A stretch of 64,000 nt of DNA from Undibacterium cyanobacteriorum (GCF_031326225.1 NZ_CP133720.1:1302001-1366000), one strand, 5' to 3'; numbered from the stretch's first letter, positions 17,867-28,092 are shown. Numbers and translations: made by a program. Notes: generated by a model not told the origin, from the letters alone.

Positions 17867-19273
17867 TTATGGCAGATTAGTAGGTATCAGCAGATTGATT
17901 TTTTTGCCATCTCCGAGCTGACCATCGATATTTCTGCCCCACACCCACAGACTGCCATTGGCCTTAATCGCGAGGCTGTGCGCACCACCAGCGGAGATAT
18001 TTTTCCAGTCTTTGTCACTGCCGATTTGTAGCGGGCTAGCTGCGGTGCTGGTCGAATTGAGCCCGAGTTGACCGTCATTATTGGCTCCCCAAGACCACAA
18101 GCTTCCATCTGTTTTAAGTGCGAGCATATGTTTGTTACCGGCCGTTATACTGGCCCAATTGCTAGCAGTACCAACTTGACTTGGGTTGAGTCGATCGGAA
18201 AAAGCATCAATCCCCAACTGACCCGATTCATTCGCTCCCCAGCTAAAAAGAGCGCCGTCCGAACGAATCGCGGCGGAGAATGATGCACCTGCAGCGATGG
18301 CAACCCAGGTTGCACTACCAATTTGGATTGGTGCGGTAGCGCTGAGTGTAGGGCCAATGCCGAGCTGACCACTTCCGTTATCGCCCCAGCCCCACAGGCT
18401 TCCGTCGGAGCGACGGGCGATCGAGTGTGAGGCCCCAGCAGAGACGCTGGTCCACGTTTTAATGCTACCGATCTGCACGGGACTGACGCGGTCGATATTC
18501 GTTCCATCACCTAACTGATAATTGAAATTGCGGCCCCATGCCCACAAACTGCCGTCTTTCTTAATCCCGAGCGAATGCGATTTTCCAGCGGCAATCGCGA
18601 TCCATGTATCGCTGCCAATTTTGGTTGGTGTATTTTTATCGACGAAGCTGCCATCGCCGATCTGGCCGTTTTGATTAAATCCCCAAGCCCATAAGGAACC
18701 ATCTGCTTTTAAGGCGAGGCTATGAAATTCTCCCGCGCTGATGTTGCTCCATGTCGTCGCTGAACTCACGCTGGTAAAGCTTGCCTTGTCGATATTCGTG
18801 AGATCACCGACTTGTCCATTTCGGTTCAAACCCGTGCCAAGCAAACTGGTGTTGGTTTTAATGACTAGACTGTGATTACCTCCTGCGCTGACGACAGCAT
18901 ACTGTCCTTGTACCTGCACTTTAACGGTGCCTATGACCTTGCCCACGGTCGCCGTGATCGTTTCATTGCCAATCGCGGTACCGGTCACAATTCCTGTGGT
19001 ACTGGTAATGGTGGCGAACTGATTGGTGCTTGACCAGGTTAAGTCTTTCGTAATCGCCGCGGATGTGCCGTCGGAGTACGTACCGGTTGCGGTCAGTGTG
19101 ATCGTGGAGCCTATCGCCACCGTTGGTGTAGCTGGCGCAATCGTGATGCTGCTGAGGCTGACGGTGGGCGTGGTGGTCGTTGTTCCGGTGCTAGTGGATG
19201 CAGTACTGCCTTTGCCTCCGCAGCCGGACAGAAATAAAGTTAGGGCGAGACCGAGAACATGGAGAAGCTTCAT
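17867..19273 (-). CDS. Lipoprotein with Big2-like domain and seven RCC1 repeats
   Basis: A 468-residue secreted lipoprotein. ATG 19273 is chosen because it opens a signal peptide with lipobox LSGC (MKLLHVLGLALTLFLSGCGG); an upstream in-frame extension lacks signal features. After a Ser/Thr linker comes a Big2-type immunoglobulin-like domain (about 38-122, VSLSSITIAP to VKVQVQ), then seven RCC1/alpha-tubulin-suppressor repeats of about 47 residues, each of the form W..I.AG..HSLA.K.DGSLW.WG.N..GQLG. Seven repeats make a complete beta-propeller. Bacterial RCC1 lipoproteins are generally of unknown function. It is divergent from the giant Ig-repeat gene, so both may share the 372-base control region. 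Confidence 0.88.
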   Translation of the reverse strand: MKLLHVLGLALTLFLSGCGGKGSTASTSTGTTTTTPTVSLSSITIAPATPTVAIGSTITLTATGTYSDGTSAAITKDLTWSSTNQFATITSTTGIVTGTAIGNETITATVGKVIGTVKVQVQGQYAVVSAGGNHSLVIKTNTSLLGTGLNRNGQVGDLTNIDKASFTSVSSATTWSNISAGEFHSLALKADGSLWAWGFNQNGQIGDGSFVDKNTPTKIGSDTWIAIAAGKSHSLGIKKDGSLWAWGRNFNYQLGDGTNIDRVSPVQIGSIKTWTSVSAGASHSIARRSDGSLWGWGDNGSGQLGIGPTLSATAPIQIGSATWVAIAAGASFSAAIRSDGALFSWGANESGQLGIDAFSDRLNPSQVGTASNWASITAGNKHMLALKTDGSLWSWGANNDGQLGLNSTSTAASPLQIGSDKDWKNISAGGAHSLAIKANGSLWVWGRNIDGQLGDGKKINLLIPTNLP

Positions 19274-19645
19274 AGCGATTTTTACCGACTTCGAGGAACA
19301 ATGCTCAAGAGTGTAAACGGGTGCGGCCAAACTGATCGAAAGATTAAGGGGAATTTTGTCGAGGTATTGCATGATTTGATTTTTTCGCCATGTTTCATGC
19401 TAATGGGCGTAAAAATGGAAAAAGTGCCACATGCGGTAGGCGCGATCAATCGAACTGATCGCAATATCGGATCTGCCTGATCTGACCGATCTGACTGAGA
19501 GCGAAGTTAGTGGCGGTGCTGGTCAGCTTAAACTTTCTTCATATCAGCCTTAAAGTTGTTCGCGTTTTGCGACGTTTACGCCGTATGGGATGTAATGCAA
19601 GCAGTGGCACCGATGCGCCACTTGGCTTTCGATTTAGGATCAATA
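19274..19645. other. Divergent intergenic region of the RCC1 and Ig-repeat genes
   Basis: 372 bases with no gene. It holds a small tandem repeat of 9 bp (GATCTGCCT, GATCTGACC, GATCTGACT at 19470-19496) and a nearby CGATCAATCG palindrome. AGGA at 19635-19638 is the ribosome-binding site for the giant gene. No confident -35/-10 pair was recognised. Confidence 0.5.
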
Positions 19646-22600
19646 ATGGCAACATTTAATTATCAGTACGAACTAATAAAACTTTATCTGGCTGCATTTG
19701 TGCGTGCTCCCGAGAAAAGCGGTCTTGATTATTGGCTTGCCCAGATCAATGGTGGGCGTTCTTTTGATGCCATTCTTGAAACAGTATTTAGTTTAGATAT
19801 CGTCAAAGCGATTTATCCAACAGCGATGACGAACCAAGTTTTTGTGACCGCAATTTACGCCAATGTATTCGGCAAGGTGCCTGATGCGGAAGGCTTGGCC
19901 TATTGGGTTGGGCAATTAAACGGCGGATTGGGACGCGGTAAGTTGGTGATGGACATGATCAACGCTGGCTTGTCGACACCGGACGGTACGCCAGGCAAAG
20001 CATATATCGTGAATCGTTTGGCGGTATCGCAATATGCGGTGGATTTACAGAATGCGCAACAAACCGAATTTACACCGAGCTTTCTAAAAAACGTTTTGCA
20101 AACCGTCAATGCTGATACAAGTACAGTCGGTTCAGCGCAAAAGGCTCTTGATCCGAGTGTGACTGGCATCGGCATTGGTGCGCCAAGTAATGCATTGACT
20201 GTTCCAGCTGCGGCGAATGGTCTCAGTGCTGCTGAAATCAAAGCGGGTGTCAAAGTGACCATCGATTTGAAAGGTACCAATGCGATCGTTGGGCACATCG
20301 TTGAAATCCTGATTGACAACGCGCCATTCCCAGAGTCTGTGACTTACGTTCTCACTGCCGCCGATATTAAAGCGCAGTTTGCGACCCTGACGACACCGAC
20401 CACTAGTGTGTGGGGTAGTGATGGCACGCATAGCTTGAGTGCCTATATTCGAAATACAGCAGGTGTGAAGGGCAATGTGGGTGGTGAGATTGCAGTAGTG
20501 GTGAATCAAATTGCGCCGTTTGCACCGCGTATTCCAGTTGACATTGCAGCCGCTACCGATGGCATCAACGCCGTTGAAAAGGCCGCCGGTGTGGCAGTCA
20601 AAGTGAATTTGACGGGCACCGGAGCTTTGGCCGGTGATACCGTCGAAGTACTGCTAGACGGTAAATCGTTTTCACCGACGGCTCTCAAAACGGTCACAGC
20701 GGCTGATCTTGATGCTGGCTTTGTCATGGCGACGATACCGAGCAATGCTGCGTGGGGCAGCGACGGCGAGAAAATTATTGCAGCACGCGTGATTGATCTT
20801 GCTGGCAATGTTGGCAGCATTGGTGGCGGCTTGGCGGTGCAGCTTGACCAGACGGCGCCTGCGGCTTTCAAAAATCTGTTAGCAATCGATGCCGCCGTGG
20901 GCGGGCTGAGCGTGGCAGAACGTTCGATCGACGTCATGGTGAAAGTTAACCTGACAGCCATGAGCTTGGCGACTGGCGATCAGATCGAACTTTTAATTGA
21001 TGGTAAGCCTTTTGCAAATTCGACCCTGCATCAATTTTCACCCGAGGAGATCGCAGCGAAACTCGCGCTCGTCAGAATCAGCGGAGGCGATACGGCGTGG
21101 GGAAGTACGGACGGCATTCGTGTAATTACCGCACGTGTGATTGATGCCGCGGGCAATATCGGTGTGGCGGGCGGTGATTTGAAAGTGATGGTCGATAGTC
21201 AAGCGCCGGCGTCGCAAAATACCACGATTTCTGTCGCTGCTGCAGTCAACGGCGTGAGCGCAACAGAGCTTGCGGCGGGCGTTGATGTGGTGGTGAATTT
21301 AAACGGCTCGAACGCCCTTGCTGGGGATGTCGTCGTCTTGCTGTTGGATGGGCAGCCGATTGGAAGCGGTTTAAATGCCACGCTGACAGCGGCGCAAGTC
21401 TCGGCCAAGATCTTGAGTATTAAAGTTCCAAACGGCGCCTATTGGGGCGCGGATGGCACCAAAGTTTTCACGGCGTATATTCGTGATAGCGCCGGAAATG
21501 TTGGTGCGAATAGCAGTGATTTTAGTTTTGCTTTGGATACGAAGGCGCCAACTAAGCCAAGCGTGTTGCCCTTAGTTCCTGCCGCCGCATCGAATATTAA
21601 TGCCAGCGAAAAGAGTGCTGGCGTGCAGGTGAAAGTGGATTTGGCAAGCACCGATGCTTTGGTGGGGGATAAGGTCGAAATCCTTTTAAATGGTGCGTCG
21701 ATGACGACGCCTGTGTACCAAACCATCCAAGTTGCGGATTTACTCAATGGTTTTGTGATCGCAAGCATTCCGAGCGGCGCAGGATGGGGGGCCGACGGCA
21801 ATAAGACGCTAGCGGCTCGTGTGATTGATGTGGCTGGCAATGTTGGCGCGATCAGCGATAACGTCGCGGTTGTTCTGGATACTATTGTAGCCAGCGGTCC
21901 CACCGCCATCCTACAAGTTGCTGCAAATAGCGGTGGCGGCCTGACGCCAATAGAACGTTCAGCGGGCGTCGTTGTCGTCGCCGACCTGACTGGAACCACG
22001 GCTCTCGCTGGCGAACAAATTGAAATTCTGATTGGTGGACAATCTTTTGCGACGCCGGTTATTAAAACTCTGACCGCTGCCGAAGTGGCAGCGAAATCGG
22101 TCAGTTTGACGATAGGCACCAATGATGGCTGGGGTGCCAGTGGCAGCAAGGATTTAACCGCACGTTTTATCGACGTCTCGGGTAATCAAGGTACGGCATC
22201 TGGCAAAGTGTCGGTGACTGTATTGGCCCCTAATCCCATTTCAAACCCATTGCAAATTCCGGTTGCAGTGGGGGGGATTAATCCGCTCGAGAAGGCGAGC
22301 ACCATCGTGGTAAGCGCGAATCTCGCGGGCACGAATGTGCAAGCCGGTGATGCGATTGAACTTCTGATCGACAACAAGCCTTTTACCAATTCAACCTTGC
22401 ACGTGATTAGTGCTAGTGAAATCGCCGCGGGCATTGCGAATTTGACGATTGCTGGTGGCGATCCTGCATGGGGCGCGGTTGATGGTGATCGTACGATTGC
22501 AGCGCGCATTATCGACACGGCGGGTAAAGTCGGGGTCAGTGGAGGCGCGTTAAAGGTGAGCCTCGACAGCGTCGGACCTCTATCAGAAAAAATTACCTTA

Positions 22601-25600
22601 ACAGTACCGGCTGCGCTGAACGGTCTAAACGCCGCTGAGTTGGCGGCCGGTGTTAGTGTGAATGTGAGTTTGACCGGTACCAACGCTGTGGCTGGTGATA
22701 TCGTCACTTTGTTATTGGGCTCGACTAATCCTGTGCCGATTGTTTCGGTGAATTTGAGTGCAGCACAAGTGACTGCGAAGAGTGCTGTGATCATTATCCC
22801 TGGTACAGTAAATTGGGGCGGTGACGGCAACAAGACCTTATCGGCTTACATCACTGACACGGCGGGGAATCAAGGCCTAACCGGTGGCGCCCTGAATGTC
22901 GTGGTTGATTCGATCGTACCGAATATGCCCAGCAATCCAGTTCAGGTTCCCGCCGCGACTAATGCGATTAACAGCGCAGAGAAGCAAGCCGGTGTCTCCG
23001 TGATCATTGATCTGACTGGCACGAACGCTGGTGCGGGTGACAAGGTCGAGGTTCTGCTTGGTGGAGTGCCGTTTAGTACGCCGATTCTGCAAAATCTTAG
23101 TGCCACCGATCTGAGCAATCGTAGCGTTACTGTCGTCATTCCGAATACCGCAGTGTGGGGCAGCGATGGCATTAAATTGTTGTCTGCACGCGTGATTGAT
23201 ACGACGGGCAATATAGGCCCTGCCAGTGTCGCGACAGCTGCTGAGATTGATTTTACGGCACCTGCCGCCTTTAAAGGGAGTATCCAGATCGACGCGGCGA
23301 TCGGTGGCTTAAGTGCCGTTGAAAAAGCCAATGATGTGATGGTGACCGTCAATTTGACAGGCCAGAATGTCGTCTTGGGCGACAGCATCGAGCTACTCAT
23401 CGATGGTCGGCCTTTTGCTGTTTCAACTTTACATGAAGTCACAGTCGATGAAGTCGCGAGCAAACTAGCGCAACTCAAAATTACTGCTGCCGATAGTGGT
23501 TGGGGACTCACTGATGGTTTGAAAGTGATCACCGCCCGGGTCATTGACGCAGCGGGGAATGTTGGTGTGGCCGGTGGCGATCTGAAAGTCACAGTGGATA
23601 GCCAAGCGCCGACTTCACAAAACGCCACGATCACTATTGCCGCTGCGGCGAATGGAGTGAGTGCGAGTGAATTAGCCGCTGGCGTTGATGTCACCATTAA
23701 CTTGAATGGATCAAATGCGGTGGCGGGGGACGTCGTGACTTTACTACTCGATGGACAAGCTATCGGTACTGGCATTAGCGCGACCTTAAGCGCGGCACAG
23801 GTGTCGGCTAAGACCCTAACTTTGAAGATCCCCAATGGGGCGTATTGGGGCAGCGATGGCAGTAAAACGATCAGCGCCTTTATTCGCGATAGTGCAGGGA
23901 ATGTCGGTGCTAGTAGCAATAATTTTACGGTTAATCTTGATACACAAGCACCAAGCAAACCAAGCGTGTTGCCGGTGATCGCGGCTGCAACGTCGAATAT
24001 CAATGCGAGCGAAAAAACTGCCGGCGTCGTGATGAAAGTTGACTTGACGAGCACTGGTGGTTTGGCGGGTGACAAAGTCGAGATCGTTTTAAACGGTGCT
24101 TCGATGACGACACCAGTGCTACAAACCATACAAGTGGCGGATTTAATCAATGGCTATGTCAACGTCACTATTCCATCGGCTGCTGGTTGGGGCGCTGATG
24201 GAAGTAAAGTCTTCGCCGCGCGTGTTATCGACGTCGCCGGCAATGTTGGACCGATCAGCGATAGTGTGAGCGTGGTGCTGGACACGATTGCTCCGGCTGG
24301 GCCAACAGCAATCCTTCAAGTTGCGGCCAATAGCGGTGGTGGCTTGACACCGGCTGAACGCGCTGCCGGTGTGGTGGTTGTGGCCGACTTGACTGGAACC
24401 ACGGCGGTGGCTGGCGAGCAGATTGAGATCCTGATTGGTGGCGTGTCGTTTGCCACACCGGTCATCAAGACGCTGAGTGCTGCGGAAGTACTCGCAAAAT
24501 CGGTTAGTTTGACGATAGGAACCACGGATGGCTGGGGTGCTGGTGGTAGTAAAGATTTGACGGCGCGCTTTATCGATGCATCAGGTAATACCGGCACCGC
24601 TGCAGGCAAAGTATCGGTGATTGTTTTGTCACCTAATCCGATCGCAAGTCCTTTGCAAATTCCCGTTGCTGTTGGCGGCATTAATCCCACTGAGCGAGCC
24701 AACGCGATGGTGGTTACCGCGAGCTTGGCGGGCACCAATGTACAAGTAGGCGATGCGATTGAACTCACGATTGATGGAAAAAGTTTTACTAACTCGACGC
24801 TCCATATCATTAGCGCCGGTGAGATTGCAGCCGGTACAGCAAATTTAAGTATTACTGGCGGTGATTCCGCTTGGGGTGTCACCGACGGTGATCGAACAAT
24901 CGCCGCGAGGATTGTCGACACGACCGGCAAAGTGGGCGTCAGTGGTGGCAGTCTCAAAGTGACCTTGGATAGCATTGCTCCCGCTTCGCAAAATGTGGTG
25001 TTGACCGCCCCGGCGGCTCTGAATGGATTGAATGCGTCTGAATTGGCTGCTGGCGTTGATGTCACAGTCAATTTGACGGGCACGAATGCGGTTGCTGGTG
25101 ATGTGGTCACCCTGATGCTGGGTGGTGCAGGTTTTACGCCTATTGTGTCTGTGACCTTGAGTGCGGCGCAGATCACGGCGAAAAGTGCGGTTGTGACGAT
25201 TCCAGGTTCAGTAAACTGGGGAGGTGACGGTAATAAGACTTTATCAGCCTACATTACCGATACTGCTGGAAACCAAGGCTTGCCGGGTGGCGCATTGAAC
25301 GTTGTGGTTGATGCTTTGGTACCGAGTAGCCCAAGTAATCCCATTTTAATTCCCGCTGCGTTGAACAGCATCAACAGCACCGAAAAGCAAAGTGGTGTCA
25401 CCGTTTTAATTGATTTGACGGGCACCAATGCTGCGAGTGGTGATCGGGTCGAAATTCTCATCGGTGGCGCGTCTTTTAGCACCCCAATTTTGCAAAGTAT
25501 TACAACGACAGACATCAGCAATAATCTCGTCAACGCAGTGATACCGAGTACCGCAAATTGGGGCAGCGATGGCATTAAATTGATATCTGCTCGAATCGTT

Positions 25601-28021
25601 GATGTCACAGGTAATCTGGGGCCTGCAAGTGCAGCAGTCAGCGTCAATCTCGATACGGTTGCACCGAGCGGACCAGGCAGTTTGCTGCAAATTCCGGCAA
25701 ATGCAGGAGGTGGCATTGGCCCAGCTGAACGCGCCGCTGGAGTCGTGGTGACGGTTGATTTGACCGGTACTACAGCAACGGTAGGTGACACCATCGAAAT
25801 TTTGATCGGAGGAACTTCCTTCGCCACGCCGGTTTCGAAAGTCTTAAATCTGACCGATTTGGTCAATCGTAGCGTGAGCATGACGATAGGAACCAGCGAT
25901 GGCTGGGGTGCGGATGGCAGTAAGATTTTGTCGGCACGATTTATTGATTCATCGGGCAATTTCGGCAGTGCAGGTGGGGCGGTGACAGTCACGCTCGATG
26001 GCACTCCTCCAGGCGCAACGCCGACGCCTTTGGTCGTCACGGCTGCAAGCAATGGACTCAGTGGCGTGGAAAAAAATGTAGGGGTCGATGTGCAAATCGA
26101 TCTCAATTCGACTGGTGTGATTGCTGGCGATACGGTCAGTATTTTGCTCGATGGCCTACCGTTTAGTGTTCCAGTAACGCAAACGATTTCCGCGGCACAA
26201 GTGCTCGCCAAATCAGCGACGGTGACTATCCCCGGCAGTGCGGTGTGGGGCCCCGATGGGAATAAGGTGCTGACGGCAATCTTCACGGATGTCTTGGGTA
26301 ATGTTGGCGCAGCGGGTGGTTCTTTGACGATTTCTTTGGATACTACGGCACCACTGTCCCCCAGCAACTCGGTTGCTATCGCTGCGGCGAGCAATGGCAT
26401 TAATGCAGCAGAAAAAGCGGCAGGGGTTGCGGTGGTGGTTGATCTGACTGGAACCAGCGCTGTAGTGGGCGATCGCGCTGAAATCTTGATTGGCGGCGTG
26501 AGTTTTCCGACGGCGGTAATGCAAACGATAGGTGCGAGTGATGTCAGCAACGGCAGCATTTCTCTGATGATTCCGGCGAATGCAGTGTGGGGCAGTGACG
26601 GCAGTAAAATCATCTCGGCCCGCATCCTCGATTTCGCCGGAAATCCCGGTGCGCTTGGCGGCGCCATTTCTGTGAATCTTGATACCACAGCACCGAATCC
26701 GACGCCAACGGCTCTCAGCGTACCGGCTGCCTCCGGCGGTATCGATAACGCAGAAAAAGTTGCGGGTGTGGCGGTGAATGTCGACCTCACTGGAACCAAT
26801 ATTGTTGCGGGTGACCAAGTTGAGATTTTGATTGGTGGTGCATCGTTCACGATCCCTGTTTTACACACGGTGACGGCAGGCGAGGTTGCAGCCAAACTCG
26901 CGACCGCTACGATTCTTCAAACCAGTGGTTGGGGCAATGATAACGACAAGGTGTTTACCGCACGTTTCGTCGATGTCGCTGGTAACGTCAGTGCAGCGGG
27001 TGGCTCTTTGACTGTATCCATGCAAGACACCACGCCGCCGAATGCGCCGGTCAGCCAACTGTATGCCCCAGCTGCTGGTGGTGGCATCAGTCTCGCAGAG
27101 AAAAATGCAGGGATTACGGTGACCGGTTATATTGCTGGGACCTTGGCCGTTGCAGGCGACACAGCGACACTTCTGATCGATGGCAATGGCTTTGCCAGTG
27201 CAATCACACATGTGCTGACGGGTGCGGAAATTAGCGCCGGCAATTTTGATTTTACGGTGCCCAGCGGCGCCGGATGGGGGAGCGACGGTTCGCATGTTCT
27301 GTCCATGCACATCACCGACGTGGCAGGTAATGTCGGGAACGCTGGCGGTGCAGTTACGATCAATCTTGATACGGTCGCACCAACGGCGCCAAGTAACCCA
27401 GTTGCCGCTGCGGTGGCTACGAATGGCATCAATGCTGTCGAAAAAACAGCCGGCGTTGTCGCTACTGTGGATTTAACTGGCACGGGCGCTGTCTTGAGCG
27501 ACAAGGTCGAGATTTTATTGGGAGGCAGTTCTTTTACGATTCCCGTCATTCACAGCATCACCGCGGGTGAGCTGGCTGCTGGTTTAGTGAATGTGACGAT
27601 CGATGCGAACGCAGGTTGGGGCGCAGATGGCGTCAAAACAATTTCGGCGCGCGTGATCGACGTGGCGGGCAATGTTGGCGCTATCGGCGGTAGTCTGACG
27701 ACCTCGATGGAAACCAGCATTCCAGCCGCAGCTGGACTACCTACCTTCAACGATAACGATAGTAACGGTTTGATCAATAATCTTGATACCTACGTGTTTT
27801 ACATTAGCGAAGCAACCAATAAAGCGCTTGGCTTAGCGAATGTGCAGATCACTAATTCTCATTCGTTCGGTACTGGTGCGAGTGTGTCTTGGAGCTCTGA
27901 CGGAACTCAGATGACCTTAACCCTAGGCACAGGTACCACGGTTGCAGTTGGTGACATTATCAGCTTGATCGGTGTCTCAGATTTGGCTGGTAATACCAAT
28001 AGTTTGTCGTTCACGATCTAA
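19646..28021 (+). CDS. Giant repetitive surface protein: DUF4214 head, 22 Ig-like repeats
   Basis: A 2,791-residue protein. The ATG at 19646 (after AGGA) is preferred to an upstream in-frame start because it begins the conserved MATFNYQYELIKLYLAAF of DUF4214 domains (about 1-160, two helical copies with LDYWLAQINGG and LAYWVGQLNGG). From about 185 to 2690 there are 22 copies of a bacterial Ig-like domain of about 114 residues; each has a VDLTGTxAxAGDxVEILIGG core and ends WGxDGxKxISARVIDxAGNVG. Repeats 3-9 and 10-16 are a tandem duplication. The C-terminal 95 residues differ and include an EF-hand-like loop (D2703-N-D-S-N-G-L-I). No classical signal peptide is seen. Likely a secreted or surface adhesin; no RTX nonapeptides and no type I secretion genes are nearby. 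Confidence 0.88.
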   Translation: MATFNYQYELIKLYLAAFVRAPEKSGLDYWLAQINGGRSFDAILETVFSLDIVKAIYPTAMTNQVFVTAIYANVFGKVPDAEGLAYWVGQLNGGLGRGKLVMDMINAGLSTPDGTPGKAYIVNRLAVSQYAVDLQNAQQTEFTPSFLKNVLQTVNADTSTVGSAQKALDPSVTGIGIGAPSNALTVPAAANGLSAAEIKAGVKVTIDLKGTNAIVGHIVEILIDNAPFPESVTYVLTAADIKAQFATLTTPTTSVWGSDGTHSLSAYIRNTAGVKGNVGGEIAVVVNQIAPFAPRIPVDIAAATDGINAVEKAAGVAVKVNLTGTGALAGDTVEVLLDGKSFSPTALKTVTAADLDAGFVMATIPSNAAWGSDGEKIIAARVIDLAGNVGSIGGGLAVQLDQTAPAAFKNLLAIDAAVGGLSVAERSIDVMVKVNLTAMSLATGDQIELLIDGKPFANSTLHQFSPEEIAAKLALVRISGGDTAWGSTDGIRVITARVIDAAGNIGVAGGDLKVMVDSQAPASQNTTISVAAAVNGVSATELAAGVDVVVNLNGSNALAGDVVVLLLDGQPIGSGLNATLTAAQVSAKILSIKVPNGAYWGADGTKVFTAYIRDSAGNVGANSSDFSFALDTKAPTKPSVLPLVPAAASNINASEKSAGVQVKVDLASTDALVGDKVEILLNGASMTTPVYQTIQVADLLNGFVIASIPSGAGWGADGNKTLAARVIDVAGNVGAISDNVAVVLDTIVASGPTAILQVAANSGGGLTPIERSAGVVVVADLTGTTALAGEQIEILIGGQSFATPVIKTLTAAEVAAKSVSLTIGTNDGWGASGSKDLTARFIDVSGNQGTASGKVSVTVLAPNPISNPLQIPVAVGGINPLEKASTIVVSANLAGTNVQAGDAIELLIDNKPFTNSTLHVISASEIAAGIANLTIAGGDPAWGAVDGDRTIAARIIDTAGKVGVSGGALKVSLDSVGPLSEKITLTVPAALNGLNAAELAAGVSVNVSLTGTNAVAGDIVTLLLGSTNPVPIVSVNLSAAQVTAKSAVIIIPGTVNWGGDGNKTLSAYITDTAGNQGLTGGALNVVVDSIVPNMPSNPVQVPAATNAINSAEKQAGVSVIIDLTGTNAGAGDKVEVLLGGVPFSTPILQNLSATDLSNRSVTVVIPNTAVWGSDGIKLLSARVIDTTGNIGPASVATAAEIDFTAPAAFKGSIQIDAAIGGLSAVEKANDVMVTVNLTGQNVVLGDSIELLIDGRPFAVSTLHEVTVDEVASKLAQLKITAADSGWGLTDGLKVITARVIDAAGNVGVAGGDLKVTVDSQAPTSQNATITIAAAANGVSASELAAGVDVTINLNGSNAVAGDVVTLLLDGQAIGTGISATLSAAQVSAKTLTLKIPNGAYWGSDGSKTISAFIRDSAGNVGASSNNFTVNLDTQAPSKPSVLPVIAAATSNINASEKTAGVVMKVDLTSTGGLAGDKVEIVLNGASMTTPVLQTIQVADLINGYVNVTIPSAAGWGADGSKVFAARVIDVAGNVGPISDSVSVVLDTIAPAGPTAILQVAANSGGGLTPAERAAGVVVVADLTGTTAVAGEQIEILIGGVSFATPVIKTLSAAEVLAKSVSLTIGTTDGWGAGGSKDLTARFIDASGNTGTAAGKVSVIVLSPNPIASPLQIPVAVGGINPTERANAMVVTASLAGTNVQVGDAIELTIDGKSFTNSTLHIISAGEIAAGTANLSITGGDSAWGVTDGDRTIAARIVDTTGKVGVSGGSLKVTLDSIAPASQNVVLTAPAALNGLNASELAAGVDVTVNLTGTNAVAGDVVTLMLGGAGFTPIVSVTLSAAQITAKSAVVTIPGSVNWGGDGNKTLSAYITDTAGNQGLPGGALNVVVDALVPSSPSNPILIPAALNSINSTEKQSGVTVLIDLTGTNAASGDRVEILIGGASFSTPILQSITTTDISNNLVNAVIPSTANWGSDGIKLISARIVDVTGNLGPASAAVSVNLDTVAPSGPGSLLQIPANAGGGIGPAERAAGVVVTVDLTGTTATVGDTIEILIGGTSFATPVSKVLNLTDLVNRSVSMTIGTSDGWGADGSKILSARFIDSSGNFGSAGGAVTVTLDGTPPGATPTPLVVTAASNGLSGVEKNVGVDVQIDLNSTGVIAGDTVSILLDGLPFSVPVTQTISAAQVLAKSATVTIPGSAVWGPDGNKVLTAIFTDVLGNVGAAGGSLTISLDTTAPLSPSNSVAIAAASNGINAAEKAAGVAVVVDLTGTSAVVGDRAEILIGGVSFPTAVMQTIGASDVSNGSISLMIPANAVWGSDGSKIISARILDFAGNPGALGGAISVNLDTTAPNPTPTALSVPAASGGIDNAEKVAGVAVNVDLTGTNIVAGDQVEILIGGASFTIPVLHTVTAGEVAAKLATATILQTSGWGNDNDKVFTARFVDVAGNVSAAGGSLTVSMQDTTPPNAPVSQLYAPAAGGGISLAEKNAGITVTGYIAGTLAVAGDTATLLIDGNGFASAITHVLTGAEISAGNFDFTVPSGAGWGSDGSHVLSMHITDVAGNVGNAGGAVTINLDTVAPTAPSNPVAAAVATNGINAVEKTAGVVATVDLTGTGAVLSDKVEILLGGSSFTIPVIHSITAGELAAGLVNVTIDANAGWGADGVKTISARVIDVAGNVGAIGGSLTTSMETSIPAAAGLPTFNDNDSNGLINNLDTYVFYISEATNKALGLANVQITNSHSFGTGASVSWSSDGTQMTLTLGTGTTVAVGDIISLIGVSDLAGNTNSLSFTI
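20858..23260 (+). repeat. Seven-domain superblock A of the giant gene
   Basis: Codes for Ig-like repeats 3-9. It spans exactly 2,403 bases (801 codons) from the Pro codon of PAAFKNLLAID to the codon before PAAFKGSIQID. Each of its seven repeats is closest, by inspection, to the repeat seven places later (for example PSVLPLVPAAASNINASEK with PSVLPVIAAATSNINASEK). Confidence 0.85.
23261..25663 (+). repeat. Seven-domain superblock B of the giant gene
   Basis: Codes for Ig-like repeats 10-16 and has the same length as block A, 2,403 bases, with no net insertion or deletion. At protein level the two blocks look roughly three-quarters identical by eye, while synonymous sites differ widely, so the duplication is not recent. 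Confidence 0.85.
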
Positions 28022-28028
28022 AGTTTGA

Positions 28029-28066
28029 GGCCGCAGTTCTTGGTCGGTAGTATCAGGATTGCGGCC
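28029..28066 (+). terminator. Probable terminator of the giant gene
   Basis: Stem GGCCGCA / TGCGGCC with a long 24-base loop, followed by a pyrimidine-rich CCTTTATTCTTT. It lies just after the stop and before the convergent oxygenase gene. The long loop lowers confidence. Confidence 0.5.
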
Positions 28067-28092
28067 CCTTTATTCTTTGGATCTTTGGATGA

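Noticed and set aside
25249..26895. 548-codon frame on the minus strand inside the giant gene (with similar frames at 21439-24150 and 24316-25176)
   Set aside because: Antisense shadow of a repeated, codon-biased gene: the predicted protein mirrors the Ig-repeat period and has no start signals.
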